Below the pieces are notes generated by a model. That model had not been told where the DNA came from, made no database searches, and saw nothing but the letters and a program-made list of their open reading frames with translations. From Syntrophorhabdaceae bacterium PtaU1.Bin034 (GTDB lineage Bacteria > Desulfobacterota_G > Syntrophorhabdia > Syntrophorhabdales > WCHB1-27), in the NCBI GenBank assembly GCA_002067405.1, contig MVRP01000152.1, positions 1 to 9,987 of the forward strand: a DNA stretch of 9,987 nucleotides, read 5' to 3'. Every line of letters starts with the position of its first letter. Positions within the stretch are counted from its first letter, which is position 1. Below, in pieces: positions 1 through 6,685 of this stretch. The position numbers and the translations under genes are program-made.

Positions 1-504
1 TATGTCTGCAAGTGTCTCCTGGTCTAGCGTGGTCTGGCTGACTACCCCGATCTTTTTGGCTTCGATGGAGAACGAATTACCCAATACAATACCATCATTA
101 TCCAAATAACTCAATACACTTTTTACTTCAGGGTGGCGCTCATCCCCTGCAATCACGACCTTATAGCCGTTCTTCCGGAGGTATAAGGCATATTTCCTCA
201 CCCTCTTCACAAAGGGGCACGTGGTGTCGATTGCCTGCAGGCCTTTCGCCCGTATGTACTCCTCTTCTTCTTTCCTGATCCCATGGGATCTGAACGCCAC
301 GACCCCCTTGTCGAGCTTGAACACGTCGTCTATGGGAACTATGCCCTTGCTCTCGAGCATTTCCACCATCTGGGGATTATGGAGCAGCGGGCCGAGCGTA
401 TAAATTTTCTCTTTTCTCGCTTCCGCTTCCTTGAGCACCTTCGACACGGCCCGATTGACGCCGAAGCAGAATCCTATATGCTTGGTCTTGATTATCTCGA
501 TCAT
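1..504 (-). CDS. ispH: IspH, 4-hydroxy-3-methylbut-2-enyl diphosphate reductase (partial, C-terminus beyond left edge)
   Basis: Cytoplasmic iron-sulfur enzyme of the last step of the MEP isoprenoid pathway; it reduces HMBPP to IPP and DMAPP. The first 168 codons are visible and the frame is still open at base 1. The N-terminus MIEIIKTKHIGFCFGV carries the first cluster cysteine (C13). H42 (LHN), H74 (SHG), C96 (TTCPFV) and H124/E126 (ERHPE) match the substrate-pocket and cluster residues of the family. The third cluster cysteine must lie beyond the window. The ATG overlaps the cmk stop as ATGA, so translation is probably coupled; a short GGA lies just upstream. In related genomes rpsA often follows, or is fused, but that cannot be seen here. 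Identification is secure. Confidence 0.96.
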   Translation of the reverse strand, partial: MIEIIKTKHIGFCFGVNRAVSKVLKEAEARKEKIYTLGPLLHNPQMVEMLESKGIVPIDDVFKLDKGVVAFRSHGIRKEEEEYIRAKGLQAIDTTCPFVKRVRKYALYLRKNGYKVVIAGDERHPEVKSVLSYLDNDGIVLGNSFSIEAKKIGVVSQTTLDQETLADI

Positions 505-1163
505 CTTTCCGCCTGCCTCACGTGCGAGGATAGGGTCTCCACGACCTGCTCGATGCTCAGACCTGTCGTATCCACGTAGACAGCCCCTTCCGGCCTTACA
601 AGGGGCGCGATGCCCCTCTCCGAGTCGTTCCTGTCCCTCTTCTCTATCTCTGCTTTGACCTTCTGAAGGTCTCCGCCTTCATTCCTGGCTGCAAACTCCA
701 AATGCCTCCTCCTTGCCCTTTCCTCTATGTCCGCGTCAAGATAAAATTTGATCTCCGCATCGGGGAAGACTACCGAACCCGTGTCCCGGCCTTCGAGAAC
801 AATACCCCCGTCCTTGCCCATTTCCCGTTGCATTGCGGTCAGATATGCCCTGACGCAGCGGTCCTGGGAGAGCGAAGAGGCGAGAAGGGATATTTCGGGC
901 GTCCTGATCTTCTCCGTCACATCCTCCCCATCGAGGAAGACTGAGGTCATGCCGCCTCCAAGCGAGAATTTGAGAGGAACGCGCGCGAGGAATGCAGCGA
1001 GATCGGCGTCCGGCTGCCTCAGATGCGCGTAGGCGACGCCCCGGTACATGGCACCCGTATCGAGGTACCTGTAGCCTACGGATTCCGCAAGTTTCCTCGC
1101 AACCGTGCTCTTGCCGGCGCCGCCAGGCCCGTCAATTGTAATAATCGGTTTTTTTCTCTTCAG
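501..1163 (-). CDS. cmk: Cytidylate kinase, with apparent CTG start codon
   Basis: Phosphorylates CMP and dCMP with ATP in pyrimidine salvage and DNA/RNA precursor supply. From the proposed start the protein is 220 aa, the usual family length. The Walker A loop GPGGAGKST is at residues 12-20, followed by YLDTGAMYRG (about 33-42), EGRDTGSVVFPDA in the middle and a RDRNDSERGIAPL lid segment near the C-terminus. The first in-frame ATG (1047-1049) lies after the Walker loop, so it cannot be the start. No ATG, GTG or TTG exists in frame between that point and well inside hisC. CTG at 1161-1163 overlaps the hisC stop as CTGA and has GAAGAGG 8 bases upstream. An ATT six codons downstream of the CTG is the main alternative. 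The stop overlaps the ispH start as ATGA. Confidence 0.93.
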   Translation of the reverse strand: MKRKKPIITIDGPGGAGKSTVARKLAESVGYRYLDTGAMYRGVAYAHLRQPDADLAAFLARVPLKFSLGGGMTSVFLDGEDVTEKIRTPEISLLASSLSQDRCVRAYLTAMQREMGKDGGIVLEGRDTGSVVFPDAEIKFYLDADIEERARRRHLEFAARNEGGDLQKVKAEIEKRDRNDSERGIAPLVRPEGAVYVDTTGLSIEQVVETLSSHVRQAER

Positions 1164-2227
1164 GGAACCAACCTCTTCAGCGCCTCGGTAAAGACCCTGT
1201 TCTCGTTCATCGTGCCTACCGTCACCCTCACATAGTCGGCGAGGCCGTATCCGCCGAGCCAGCGTATGAGCACTCTCTTTTCAAAAAGGCTCCTGGTGAT
1301 CGCTTCCGCCCGGGTTCCGAGCTTGATGAGCACGAAATTCGCCTCGCTGGGAAAGAACTCCACGCCCATGTCTCCCAGGGTATCGTACAGGTACTTCTTG
1401 CCTTTACGGTTGTTATCGAGGACTTTCTTCAAATGGCTCTCGTCGCCCAACGCGGCCTTTGCAGCGATGAGTGCCATCATGTTGACACTGAAAGGTTGTT
1501 TGGTTCTTTCGAGGAAGGATACCAGGGATTCCTCACCTATACCGTAGCCGACCCGCAGACCGGCCAGTCCGTAAGCCTTCGAAAAGGTTCTCAGGATGAG
1601 GACCGGATGGCGGTCAATATAGCTGATCGATTTGGGGAATTCCTTGTTATCCGAGAATTCCGCATATGCTTCGTCTACGACGACCAGTACCTCGGGCGGC
1701 AAAGATTCCAAGAACGACCTGAAGGATCGATCATCGAAAATAGTGCCGGTAGGATTATTCGGGTTGCAAAGGAAGATTACCCTCGTCTTCTCGTCTATCC
1801 GCTCCAGAATGCTTTTCAGGTTAAGCTGCAGGGAGTCGAGCGGGACGGAAACGGTCTGGTATCCGTAGATGCTCGATGCAATGCTGTAGAATGCGAAACT
1901 GGGATCCGATATCATCACCTGATTACGGCCGTTATGCTTCATTGCCCTCAAGGATGTTTCGATAATTTCGTTCGACCCGTTGCCGATAAGGATATTCTGC
2001 GGCTTTATTCCGTATTTCTTTGCGAGGAGCGATTTCAGCGCGAACTCGCTTTCGGGATACCGGTTCAGGTCAAAGACGGCATTGACAAGGCTCTCAACAA
2101 CCTTCGGTGAAGGCGGGTAGGGATTCTCATTGGATGAAAGCCTCGTCCAGCCCTCATCGGCTCCGTAGAGCGCCGCTTTAGGGTAATACGGTATATTCCG
2201 GACCGACGGATCTATGGATAGTTTCAT
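1160..2227 (-). CDS. hisC: Histidinol-phosphate aminotransferase (class I/II PLP enzyme)
   Basis: PLP-dependent transaminase that converts imidazole acetol phosphate plus glutamate to histidinol phosphate in histidine synthesis; HisC-type enzymes often also transaminate aromatic keto acids. At 355 aa it has normal length. Seen in order: LSSNENPYPPSP (30-41), the PLP phosphate loop GNGSNE (82-87), NPNNPTG (155-161), DEAYAEF (185-191), the Schiff-base lysine K217 in TFSKAYGLAGLRVGYG, and R334 in YVRVTVGT, which binds the substrate carboxylate. The ATG overlaps the upstream PHP gene as ATGA and has GGAGA 7 bases before it. The stop overlaps cmk. The next gene in the pathway order may be the PHP phosphatase just upstream. 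A tyrosine/phenylalanine transaminase role cannot be excluded from sequence. Confidence 0.93.
   Translation of the reverse strand: MKLSIDPSVRNIPYYPKAALYGADEGWTRLSSNENPYPPSPKVVESLVNAVFDLNRYPESEFALKSLLAKKYGIKPQNILIGNGSNEIIETSLRAMKHNGRNQVMISDPSFAFYSIASSIYGYQTVSVPLDSLQLNLKSILERIDEKTRVIFLCNPNNPTGTIFDDRSFRSFLESLPPEVLVVVDEAYAEFSDNKEFPKSISYIDRHPVLILRTFSKAYGLAGLRVGYGIGEESLVSFLERTKQPFSVNMMALIAAKAALGDESHLKKVLDNNRKGKKYLYDTLGDMGVEFFPSEANFVLIKLGTRAEAITRSLFEKRVLIRWLGGYGLADYVRVTVGTMNENRVFTEALKRLVP
1172..1178 (-). promoter_or_regulatory. Ribosome binding site for the CTG start of cmk
   Basis: GAAGAGG on the minus strand, inside the last codons of hisC, ends 8 bases before the CTG at 1161-1163. The spacing is normal for a Shine-Dalgarno sequence and supports CTG rather than the downstream ATT as the initiation codon. 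Confidence 0.5.
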
Positions 2228-2883
2228 CTCACTGTCTCCGCGGCGCTCTTTACCAGATCCAGCGCGTTTTGCTGCATAACGGCAAAATACTCGACCGGAA
2301 GTCCTGCACCGAGCACGATCTTCCTTGCCTCCTCCTCTGAGGTAAGATCACCCGGGCCGTGGGAATCCGTGTTGTAGACAAGAGAAGCGCCGGTCTGCAT
2401 TGCCAGCCTCGCCACATGTCCGTTGCAGAGGGAATGACCCGCCCGTGCGCTGATCTCAAGAAGCACATTCTTCTCCTTTGCCAAAATAACGTCCTCTTCG
2501 GTTATAAGGCCGGGGTGGGCGAGAATATCTGCCCCTGCCGTGATTGCCTCGTGGTTTGTTCCTTCCTCCACCGGCTCGGCAATCGTTTCTCCATGAACTA
2601 CCACGTACAATGCGCCAAGTTTCCTCGCCGACCTGATCAGCTCGCCGATGATGCCCTTCGGCGCGTGGGTGATCTCCACGCCGGGAAGGATAGTGATATT
2701 CGTATAGTACTCCATCCTGTCCCGTAACCTGAGCATCGAGGAAATGATGTGCTCAAGGTTGGAAGGGTCGGCATGGTCCGTAATTCCGATGATCCTGTAG
2801 CCCTTTACGTGCGCCCGTCTGGCCAGCTCGGAAGGAATAAGCTCACCGTCGCTCAACACCGAGTGTGTATGGAGATCTATCAT
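2224..2883 (-). CDS. PHP-domain phosphoesterase, candidate histidinol phosphatase
   Basis: A single-domain PHP metallo-phosphoesterase of 219 aa. The metal ligands expected of the fold are all present: H5 and H7 (DLHTHS), D12, H37 (TDHAD), E70, H97 (VVHGE), H123 (AHPG), and D173/H175 (NTDSHG). It has no polymerase or nucleotidyltransferase partner domain, so it is not a DNA polymerase C or X fragment. Its stop overlaps the hisC start as ATGA, so the two are probably translated in a coupled way. HisK-type histidinol-phosphate phosphatases are PHP enzymes and act directly after HisC, so that activity is a reasonable inference. Other small-phosphomonoester substrates are equally possible. The ATG is 18 bases after the BFN gene and has only a weak CCGGAA before it. 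Confidence 0.85.
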   Translation of the reverse strand: MIDLHTHSVLSDGELIPSELARRAHVKGYRIIGITDHADPSNLEHIISSMLRLRDRMEYYTNITILPGVEITHAPKGIIGELIRSARKLGALYVVVHGETIAEPVEEGTNHEAITAGADILAHPGLITEEDVILAKEKNVLLEISARAGHSLCNGHVARLAMQTGASLVYNTDSHGPGDLTSEEEARKIVLGAGLPVEYFAVMQQNALDLVKSAAETVR

Positions 2884-2901
2884 TTCCGGTGCCCGCTTGC
2901 G

Positions 2902-3399
2902 TCACATCTTGTACTTGCCGAAATCGTCGGGGGAGAGATTTTCCAGGATCTCCTCCCACTCGCTCGTATCCACGACCACCTTGTCCTCTTTCTTTGATAG
3001 CTCGACCTTGGCCGACTTCTTAATGACATTCTCATCCACCAGTATCGTCGCATTCACCCGGAGGGCCAACGCGATAGCGTCAGACGGCCTTGAGTCGATC
3101 ACCATTCTTTTCTTGTCGACCTCCAGATGGATCACCGCGTAGTAGGTGTTATCCTTCAGGTCATTGATCTCGATTTTCACCACCCTGGCACCCAAATGAT
3201 CGAGCACATTTTTCAGCAGGTCGTGGGTCATGGGTCTCGGGGTCTGCACGTTCTCGAGCGCGGTTGCGATGCTCGATGCCTCAAGCAACCCGATCCAGAT
3301 CGGAAGTACGTCCTGCTCTTCGTGATCCTTCAAAATAACGATGGGTGTATTCGTGAAAGGGTCGACGGTTATTCCTGCGACTTTCATCTCCTTCAACAT
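2902..3399 (-). CDS. Bifunctional nuclease (BFN/DUF151) family protein
   Basis: A 165-aa cytoplasmic protein of the BFN (DUF151) family. Family signatures are LPIWIGLLEASSIATALE (about 32-49), RPMTHDLL (55-62) and DSRPSDAIALALR (102-114), followed by an acidic/lysine-rich tail ending in a WEEILENLSPDDF segment. The family name comes from a plant nuclease; the bacterial role is not well defined, so I do not assign a substrate. GGAGG lies 6 bases before the ATG and falls within the last codons of miaB, whose stop is one base away, so the pair is tightly linked. A later in-frame ATG (codon 5) is badly placed relative to any Shine-Dalgarno and is less likely. Confidence 0.9.
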   Translation of the reverse strand: MLKEMKVAGITVDPFTNTPIVILKDHEEQDVLPIWIGLLEASSIATALENVQTPRPMTHDLLKNVLDHLGARVVKIEINDLKDNTYYAVIHLEVDKKRMVIDSRPSDAIALALRVNATILVDENVIKKSAKVELSKKEDKVVVDTSEWEEILENLSPDDFGKYKM

Positions 3400-3400
3400 T

Positions 3401-4717
3401 TCATGCCTCCTTCAATTTCGGGTCTGCGCCTCTAAGGGAATTGGCATAGCCCTTAACGATTTCCAGCTCCACCAGCCTGCCTATCATTTCCCCAGCGCCC
3501 TTGAAATTAACGATTCGGTTTGTCCTCGTCCTGCCCGTCAGTTCGTCGCTCGAGTTCTTGCTTAACCCCTCCACTAACACCTCTGCTTTTGAACCTTCCA
3601 TGCTCCTGAACTTCTCCCGGGTGATCGTTCTTTGCAGGGCCTGCAGCTCGTGGAGCCGGCCAAGAGCAACGTCTCTCGGCACCCTGTCCGGCAGAGCCGA
3701 AGCCTTCGCATATTTGCGCGGCGAGAAGCAGAACGAAAAAACACCGTCAAAGCCCGTCTTTTCCACAAGCTCCATGGTCGCCCTGAAATCCTCGTCGCCT
3801 TCGCCCGGGAACCCCACTATACAGTCAGCGGTAATCGCTATCGTGCCGCATCTCGACTTTAACCTGTCCACCTTCCGCACATACTCTTTGAGTGTGTAGC
3901 CCCTGTTCATAAGCCCCAATATTCTATCAGAACCGGATTGAAAGGGAAGATGGATCTGCTCGCACAATTTCTCCAGATTTCCAAAGCAATCTATAAGATC
4001 GTCCGAGAAATCCCTCGGATGGGACGTAATGAAACGAATTCTCTCTATACCGTCGATATCGTTGATAGCCCTCAATAATTCGGGGAAAGAAAGATCATCT
4101 TTCCCTTTGTTGTACGAGTTCACGTTTTGCCCCAGGAGAATGACCTCTTTCACCCCTGTGGACGCAAGCTCTTCGATCTCTTCCCGGATATCGGCGCTCG
4201 CCCTGCTCACCTCACGGCCTCTCACGTAGGGAACGACGCAATAGCTGCAGAAGTTGTTGCACCCCTTCATGATGGTGACATAGGCCTTCACGCTGCCGCT
4301 TCTGTTCCCCGGCCTCACGTAAAGAGAAGAGACAGATCCGTTGTCGGAGAAGTCGAGGAACTTCTCTTTCTTCAGGGCGGCGTTAACAGCATCGTTTATG
4401 AGATGAATGCTTGAAGGCCCGAGGGAGAAATCGACGAAGGGGAGGTGCTCAAGGATCGCGTCTTTCTCCAGCTGCGCAATGCACCCCATGACGCCGATAA
4501 CCAGCCCCCTCCTTCTTTTGACTCTCCGGAGCCTGCCCATAAGGCTGTAAAACTTCTGTTCGGCCTTCTCGCGCACGCAACACGTATTAACGATGACGAT
4601 ACCTGCCTGCTCCAGATCATTCGCGGCCTCAAAACCGGCAACATGGAGAAGGCGGTTCACCTTCTCCATGTCATGTTCGTTCATCTGACAGCCGAAGTTT
4701 TCTACGTAGTACCGCAC
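3401..4717 (-). CDS. miaB: MiaB, tRNA-2-methylthio-N6-dimethylallyladenosine synthase
   Basis: Radical-SAM methylthiotransferase that adds the 2-methylthio group to i6A37 of tRNAs reading UNN codons. It is 438 aa with the full domain order: the N-terminal MTTase domain with three auxiliary-cluster cysteines C10 (NFGCQMNEHD), C46 (VNTCCVRE) and C79 (GVMGCIAQ); the radical-SAM core with C153, C157 and C160 (KGCNNFCSYC) followed by VVPYVRGREVSR; and a TRAM domain from about 372. The VVPYVRG segment and overall organisation fit MiaB better than RimO or MtaB. The start is GTG at 4715-4717: it keeps C10, is preceded at 7 bases by AGGTGA, and overlaps the preceding stop by one base (TAGTG). The internal ATG at codon 12 would lose a cluster cysteine. 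Confidence 0.95.
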   Translation of the reverse strand: MRYYVENFGCQMNEHDMEKVNRLLHVAGFEAANDLEQAGIVIVNTCCVREKAEQKFYSLMGRLRRVKRRRGLVIGVMGCIAQLEKDAILEHLPFVDFSLGPSSIHLINDAVNAALKKEKFLDFSDNGSVSSLYVRPGNRSGSVKAYVTIMKGCNNFCSYCVVPYVRGREVSRASADIREEIEELASTGVKEVILLGQNVNSYNKGKDDLSFPELLRAINDIDGIERIRFITSHPRDFSDDLIDCFGNLEKLCEQIHLPFQSGSDRILGLMNRGYTLKEYVRKVDRLKSRCGTIAITADCIVGFPGEGDEDFRATMELVEKTGFDGVFSFCFSPRKYAKASALPDRVPRDVALGRLHELQALQRTITREKFRSMEGSKAEVLVEGLSKNSSDELTGRTRTNRIVNFKGAGEMIGRLVELEIVKGYANSLRGADPKLKEA

Positions 4718-5817
4718 TAACCTCTCACCTGAAATTTCGGGGCCAGTTTGTTCATCTTCTGAACAATGCCTCCGTATTCGAGCTCGGAATAGGGAAGCAT
4801 TGCCGATCCGGAGAAACCCTGTCGCCGGATCTCCGTCGCCTTCCTGGAAACGTTCAACCTCACATAATCCCAGTACGGGTGGTCGAAAGCGTCTGCAGGT
4901 TCGGTCAGTTTACCATGATGCACACAGAAAGCAAGTGCACAAACCACAGGAGGGCCGTCGAAAAAAGACGTACCCGAATTCATCTTCACCGGCATTAGCG
5001 GTCCGGTGTGGCTCCCTCTCATAAAACCGGCCACGTAGTGGCCGATATTGAAGGGCGAAAGCACCTCGCCCGTTGCCGGAAACAAGCCCTGGACCCGGAC
5101 GAGCATGACCGGATCGTCCTTGCCCGTGTATTTGCCCGCAATGTTGTGAAGCCTCGTGGTACTCACGCAGGCCGCGATCTCATTCGTTTCCCTTGAATAG
5201 ATCGATTCTACGACAAATCTCTCGTTGTCCCTGAGGAGCGCGGCGATATCGTAAAGATCTTCAGGGGCGTTCAGCTCGATCACCTTGTCGCCTTCCGTAT
5301 TCTCCACATCCATGATCACGAACTTGAATCCTTTCGACATCTGGGGCGACAGGATGAGGCCGGAACAGTACATGGGGTCCGCAAACGCGAGGTAAAGGGG
5401 AAGGTTGTAGGCGCCGGGATCGGTTTTGTCAGCCGCGAAAAAGAGAAAAGGCTCATTCGGTCTCTCCTCGAACTCCATCTCCGCCACGGCCGGTCCCATG
5501 CCTTTCACGTTCCCTGAAAAAGAGTCCTTCAGGAGGTCCTGGCCGGCCCCGTAAAGGCCCTGCTCCTTCGCGCATTCCGTGCCCGCAACGAACGCATCCC
5601 ATGCCAGCTTGTGTATTGCCTCGCTGCCGACGCCCTGGTCATGCGTTGCCAGTATCGCCACGTCATCTCCCGTATGAGAGATAAAGTAATCATGGATCAG
5701 GCCTTTGTAATTGTTCTCGATGAAATCTCCCACCCGCTGCAGCAACTGCTTGCTGGGACAGATGTGTCCTCCCACGCTTCCTATGTCGGCCTTAAGAATC
5801 GATACTGTGGTTCTCAT
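4717..5817 (-). CDS. fbp: Archaeal-type fructose-1,6-bisphosphate aldolase/phosphatase (FBPA/P, class V FBPase)
   Basis: Bifunctional gluconeogenic enzyme that condenses DHAP and glyceraldehyde-3-phosphate and then dephosphorylates the product to fructose-6-phosphate in one active site that remodels. The 366-aa length is usual. Metal-binding segments: SILKADIGSVGGH with D11 and H18, GDDVAIL with D51/D52, YGAGQDLLKD with Q93, and FFAADKTDPGAYN with D130. The aldolase catalytic group is in GKYTGKDDP: Y230, the Schiff-base lysine K233 and D234, one residue off the Tyr229/Lys232 numbering I recall for the archaeal enzymes. Nothing essential looks missing. The ATG has AGGAGGG about 4 bases upstream and starts 26 bases inside the surE coding region; the stop overlaps miaB. 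The family is typical of archaea and some thermophilic or anaerobic bacteria. Confidence 0.94.
   Translation of the reverse strand: MRTTVSILKADIGSVGGHICPSKQLLQRVGDFIENNYKGLIHDYFISHTGDDVAILATHDQGVGSEAIHKLAWDAFVAGTECAKEQGLYGAGQDLLKDSFSGNVKGMGPAVAEMEFEERPNEPFLFFAADKTDPGAYNLPLYLAFADPMYCSGLILSPQMSKGFKFVIMDVENTEGDKVIELNAPEDLYDIAALLRDNERFVVESIYSRETNEIAACVSTTRLHNIAGKYTGKDDPVMLVRVQGLFPATGEVLSPFNIGHYVAGFMRGSHTGPLMPVKMNSGTSFFDGPPVVCALAFCVHHGKLTEPADAFDHPYWDYVRLNVSRKATEIRRQGFSGSAMLPYSELEYGGIVQKMNKLAPKFQVRG
4725..4730 (-). promoter_or_regulatory. Ribosome binding site deciding the GTG start of miaB
   Basis: AGGTGA on the minus strand, 7 bases before the GTG. It pairs with the 5' part of the anti-Shine-Dalgarno sequence (complement of AGGAGGTGATC) and lies within the last codons of the aldolase/phosphatase gene. 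Confidence 0.5.
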
Positions 5818-6565
5818 AGTGCCCTCCTAGGAATATATTTTTGAAGCCTTGGATGCTCGCATGACTCGTTAGGTCCCAGTGGAGAGGGGTAAGAGACAGA
5901 TAACCCTGATCAACTGCATGAAGATCGGTGCCCTCAATGGCCTCGAATCCTTCGCCGTCCCCTCCGATCCAGTAGTACGGGCCGCCTCTGGGGTCGATTC
6001 TCTCAATAATATTACCATTGTATATTCTTTTGCCGAGCCTTGTCACCTTAAAACCCTTTACTGCCTCGTAGGGCACGTTGGGGATATTCACGTTGAGAAG
6101 CGTGGAAGGAGGAAGGAGTCCGAATCGGACTTTTTCCACAATATCAACCACCGAGCGGGCTGCATCGTGAAACAGAAAAGCGGTCCGGGCGTTGAGGGAG
6201 ACAGCGAACGAGATGACGCCGGTGAAGGCCCCTTCCTTCGCCGCTGCTACGGTCCCCGAATACGCCACATCCTGCCCCATATTCGGACCTTTGTTGATTC
6301 CCGAAATAACAAGATCGGGCTTCCTCGGGAGAATAACCCTCAAAGCGAGCAGGACCGAGTCGGCCGGCGTGCCGTTTGTCGAAAAGAAGCGATCTCCGTG
6401 GTCTTTGATGCGAAGCGGGTTGTGGAGGGTTATGGCATGCCCGATACAGGTCCGCTCCGAATCAGGGGCAACGGCCCAGACATCGTCGGTCTTCGAAAGC
6501 GCTTCTTTCAGGGTATGCAGTCCTTCGGAATCTATGCCATCGTCGTTGGATAGAAGGATCAGCAA
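5792..6565 (-). CDS. surE: SurE, 5'/3'-nucleotidase
   Basis: Metal-dependent phosphatase that acts on nucleoside 5'- and 3'-monophosphates and is linked to stationary-phase survival. The protein is 257 aa. The metal-binding SNDDG motif is at 6-10 (D8, D9). SGINKGPNMG (88-97) carries N91 and N95, and AYSGTVAAAKEG (101-112) follows. In the APDSERTCIGHAIT segment residue 39 is Thr where the family usually has the metal-contacting Ser39; the hydroxyl is kept. The start is TTG at 6563-6565 with GGTGAT 5 bases upstream; starting later would remove the DD motif. It lies 27 bases after tRNA-Pro with no hairpin terminator seen between, and its 3' end overlaps the aldolase/phosphatase gene by 26 bases. 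Confidence 0.95.
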   Translation of the reverse strand: MLILLSNDDGIDSEGLHTLKEALSKTDDVWAVAPDSERTCIGHAITLHNPLRIKDHGDRFFSTNGTPADSVLLALRVILPRKPDLVISGINKGPNMGQDVAYSGTVAAAKEGAFTGVISFAVSLNARTAFLFHDAARSVVDIVEKVRFGLLPPSTLLNVNIPNVPYEAVKGFKVTRLGKRIYNGNIIERIDPRGGPYYWIGGDGEGFEAIEGTDLHAVDQGYLSLTPLHWDLTSHASIQGFKNIFLGGHYENHSIDS

Positions 6566-6570
6566 GAGGA

Positions 6571-6576
6571 ATCACC
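6571..6576 (-). promoter_or_regulatory. Ribosome binding site deciding the TTG start of surE
   Basis: GGTGAT on the minus strand is 5 bases before the TTG start and matches the 5' half of the anti-Shine-Dalgarno complement. No AGGAGG core is present between the tRNA and surE. Confidence 0.5.
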
Positions 6577-6592
6577 AAAAACTAAAAGCAAA

Positions 6593-6667
6593 TCGGGGCG
6601 ACTGGATTTGAACCAGCGGCCACCAGCACCCCATACTGGTGCGCTAACCAAGCTGCGCTACGCCCCG
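6593..6667 (-). tRNA. tRNA-Pro (anticodon GGG)
   Basis: A complete 75-nt cloverleaf on the minus strand. The 7-bp acceptor stem is CGGGGCG/CGCCCCG, with the C1:G72 pair typical of bacterial tRNA-Pro and discriminator A73. The D arm is GCGC/GCGC with GG in the loop. The anticodon arm is CCAGT-ATGGGGT-GCTGG (the last pair is T-G), giving GGG at 34-36 and G37 as expected for Pro. The T arm GCTGG-TTCAAAT-CCAGT is intact. CCA is not encoded. It is the first gene after a strong promoter and is followed closely by surE, so the tRNA is probably cut out of a longer operon transcript. Confidence 0.96.
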
Positions 6668-6685
6668 ACCCTCTTATAGTTTTCT

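Noticed and set aside
1149..1155. Homopolymer error in the run of seven A residues as the cause of the missing cmk start
   Set aside because: Adding or removing one A places the frame after the hisC stop or another stop without giving ATG, GTG or TTG.
1433..2110. Long plus-strand open frame of 225 codons opposite hisC
   Set aside because: It has no recognisable motif and no Shine-Dalgarno, and is the antisense shadow of a clearly conserved gene in GC-rich DNA.
5879..6553. Plus-strand open frame of 224 codons opposite surE
   Set aside because: The opposite strand encodes all surE motifs; this frame shows no protein-family features.
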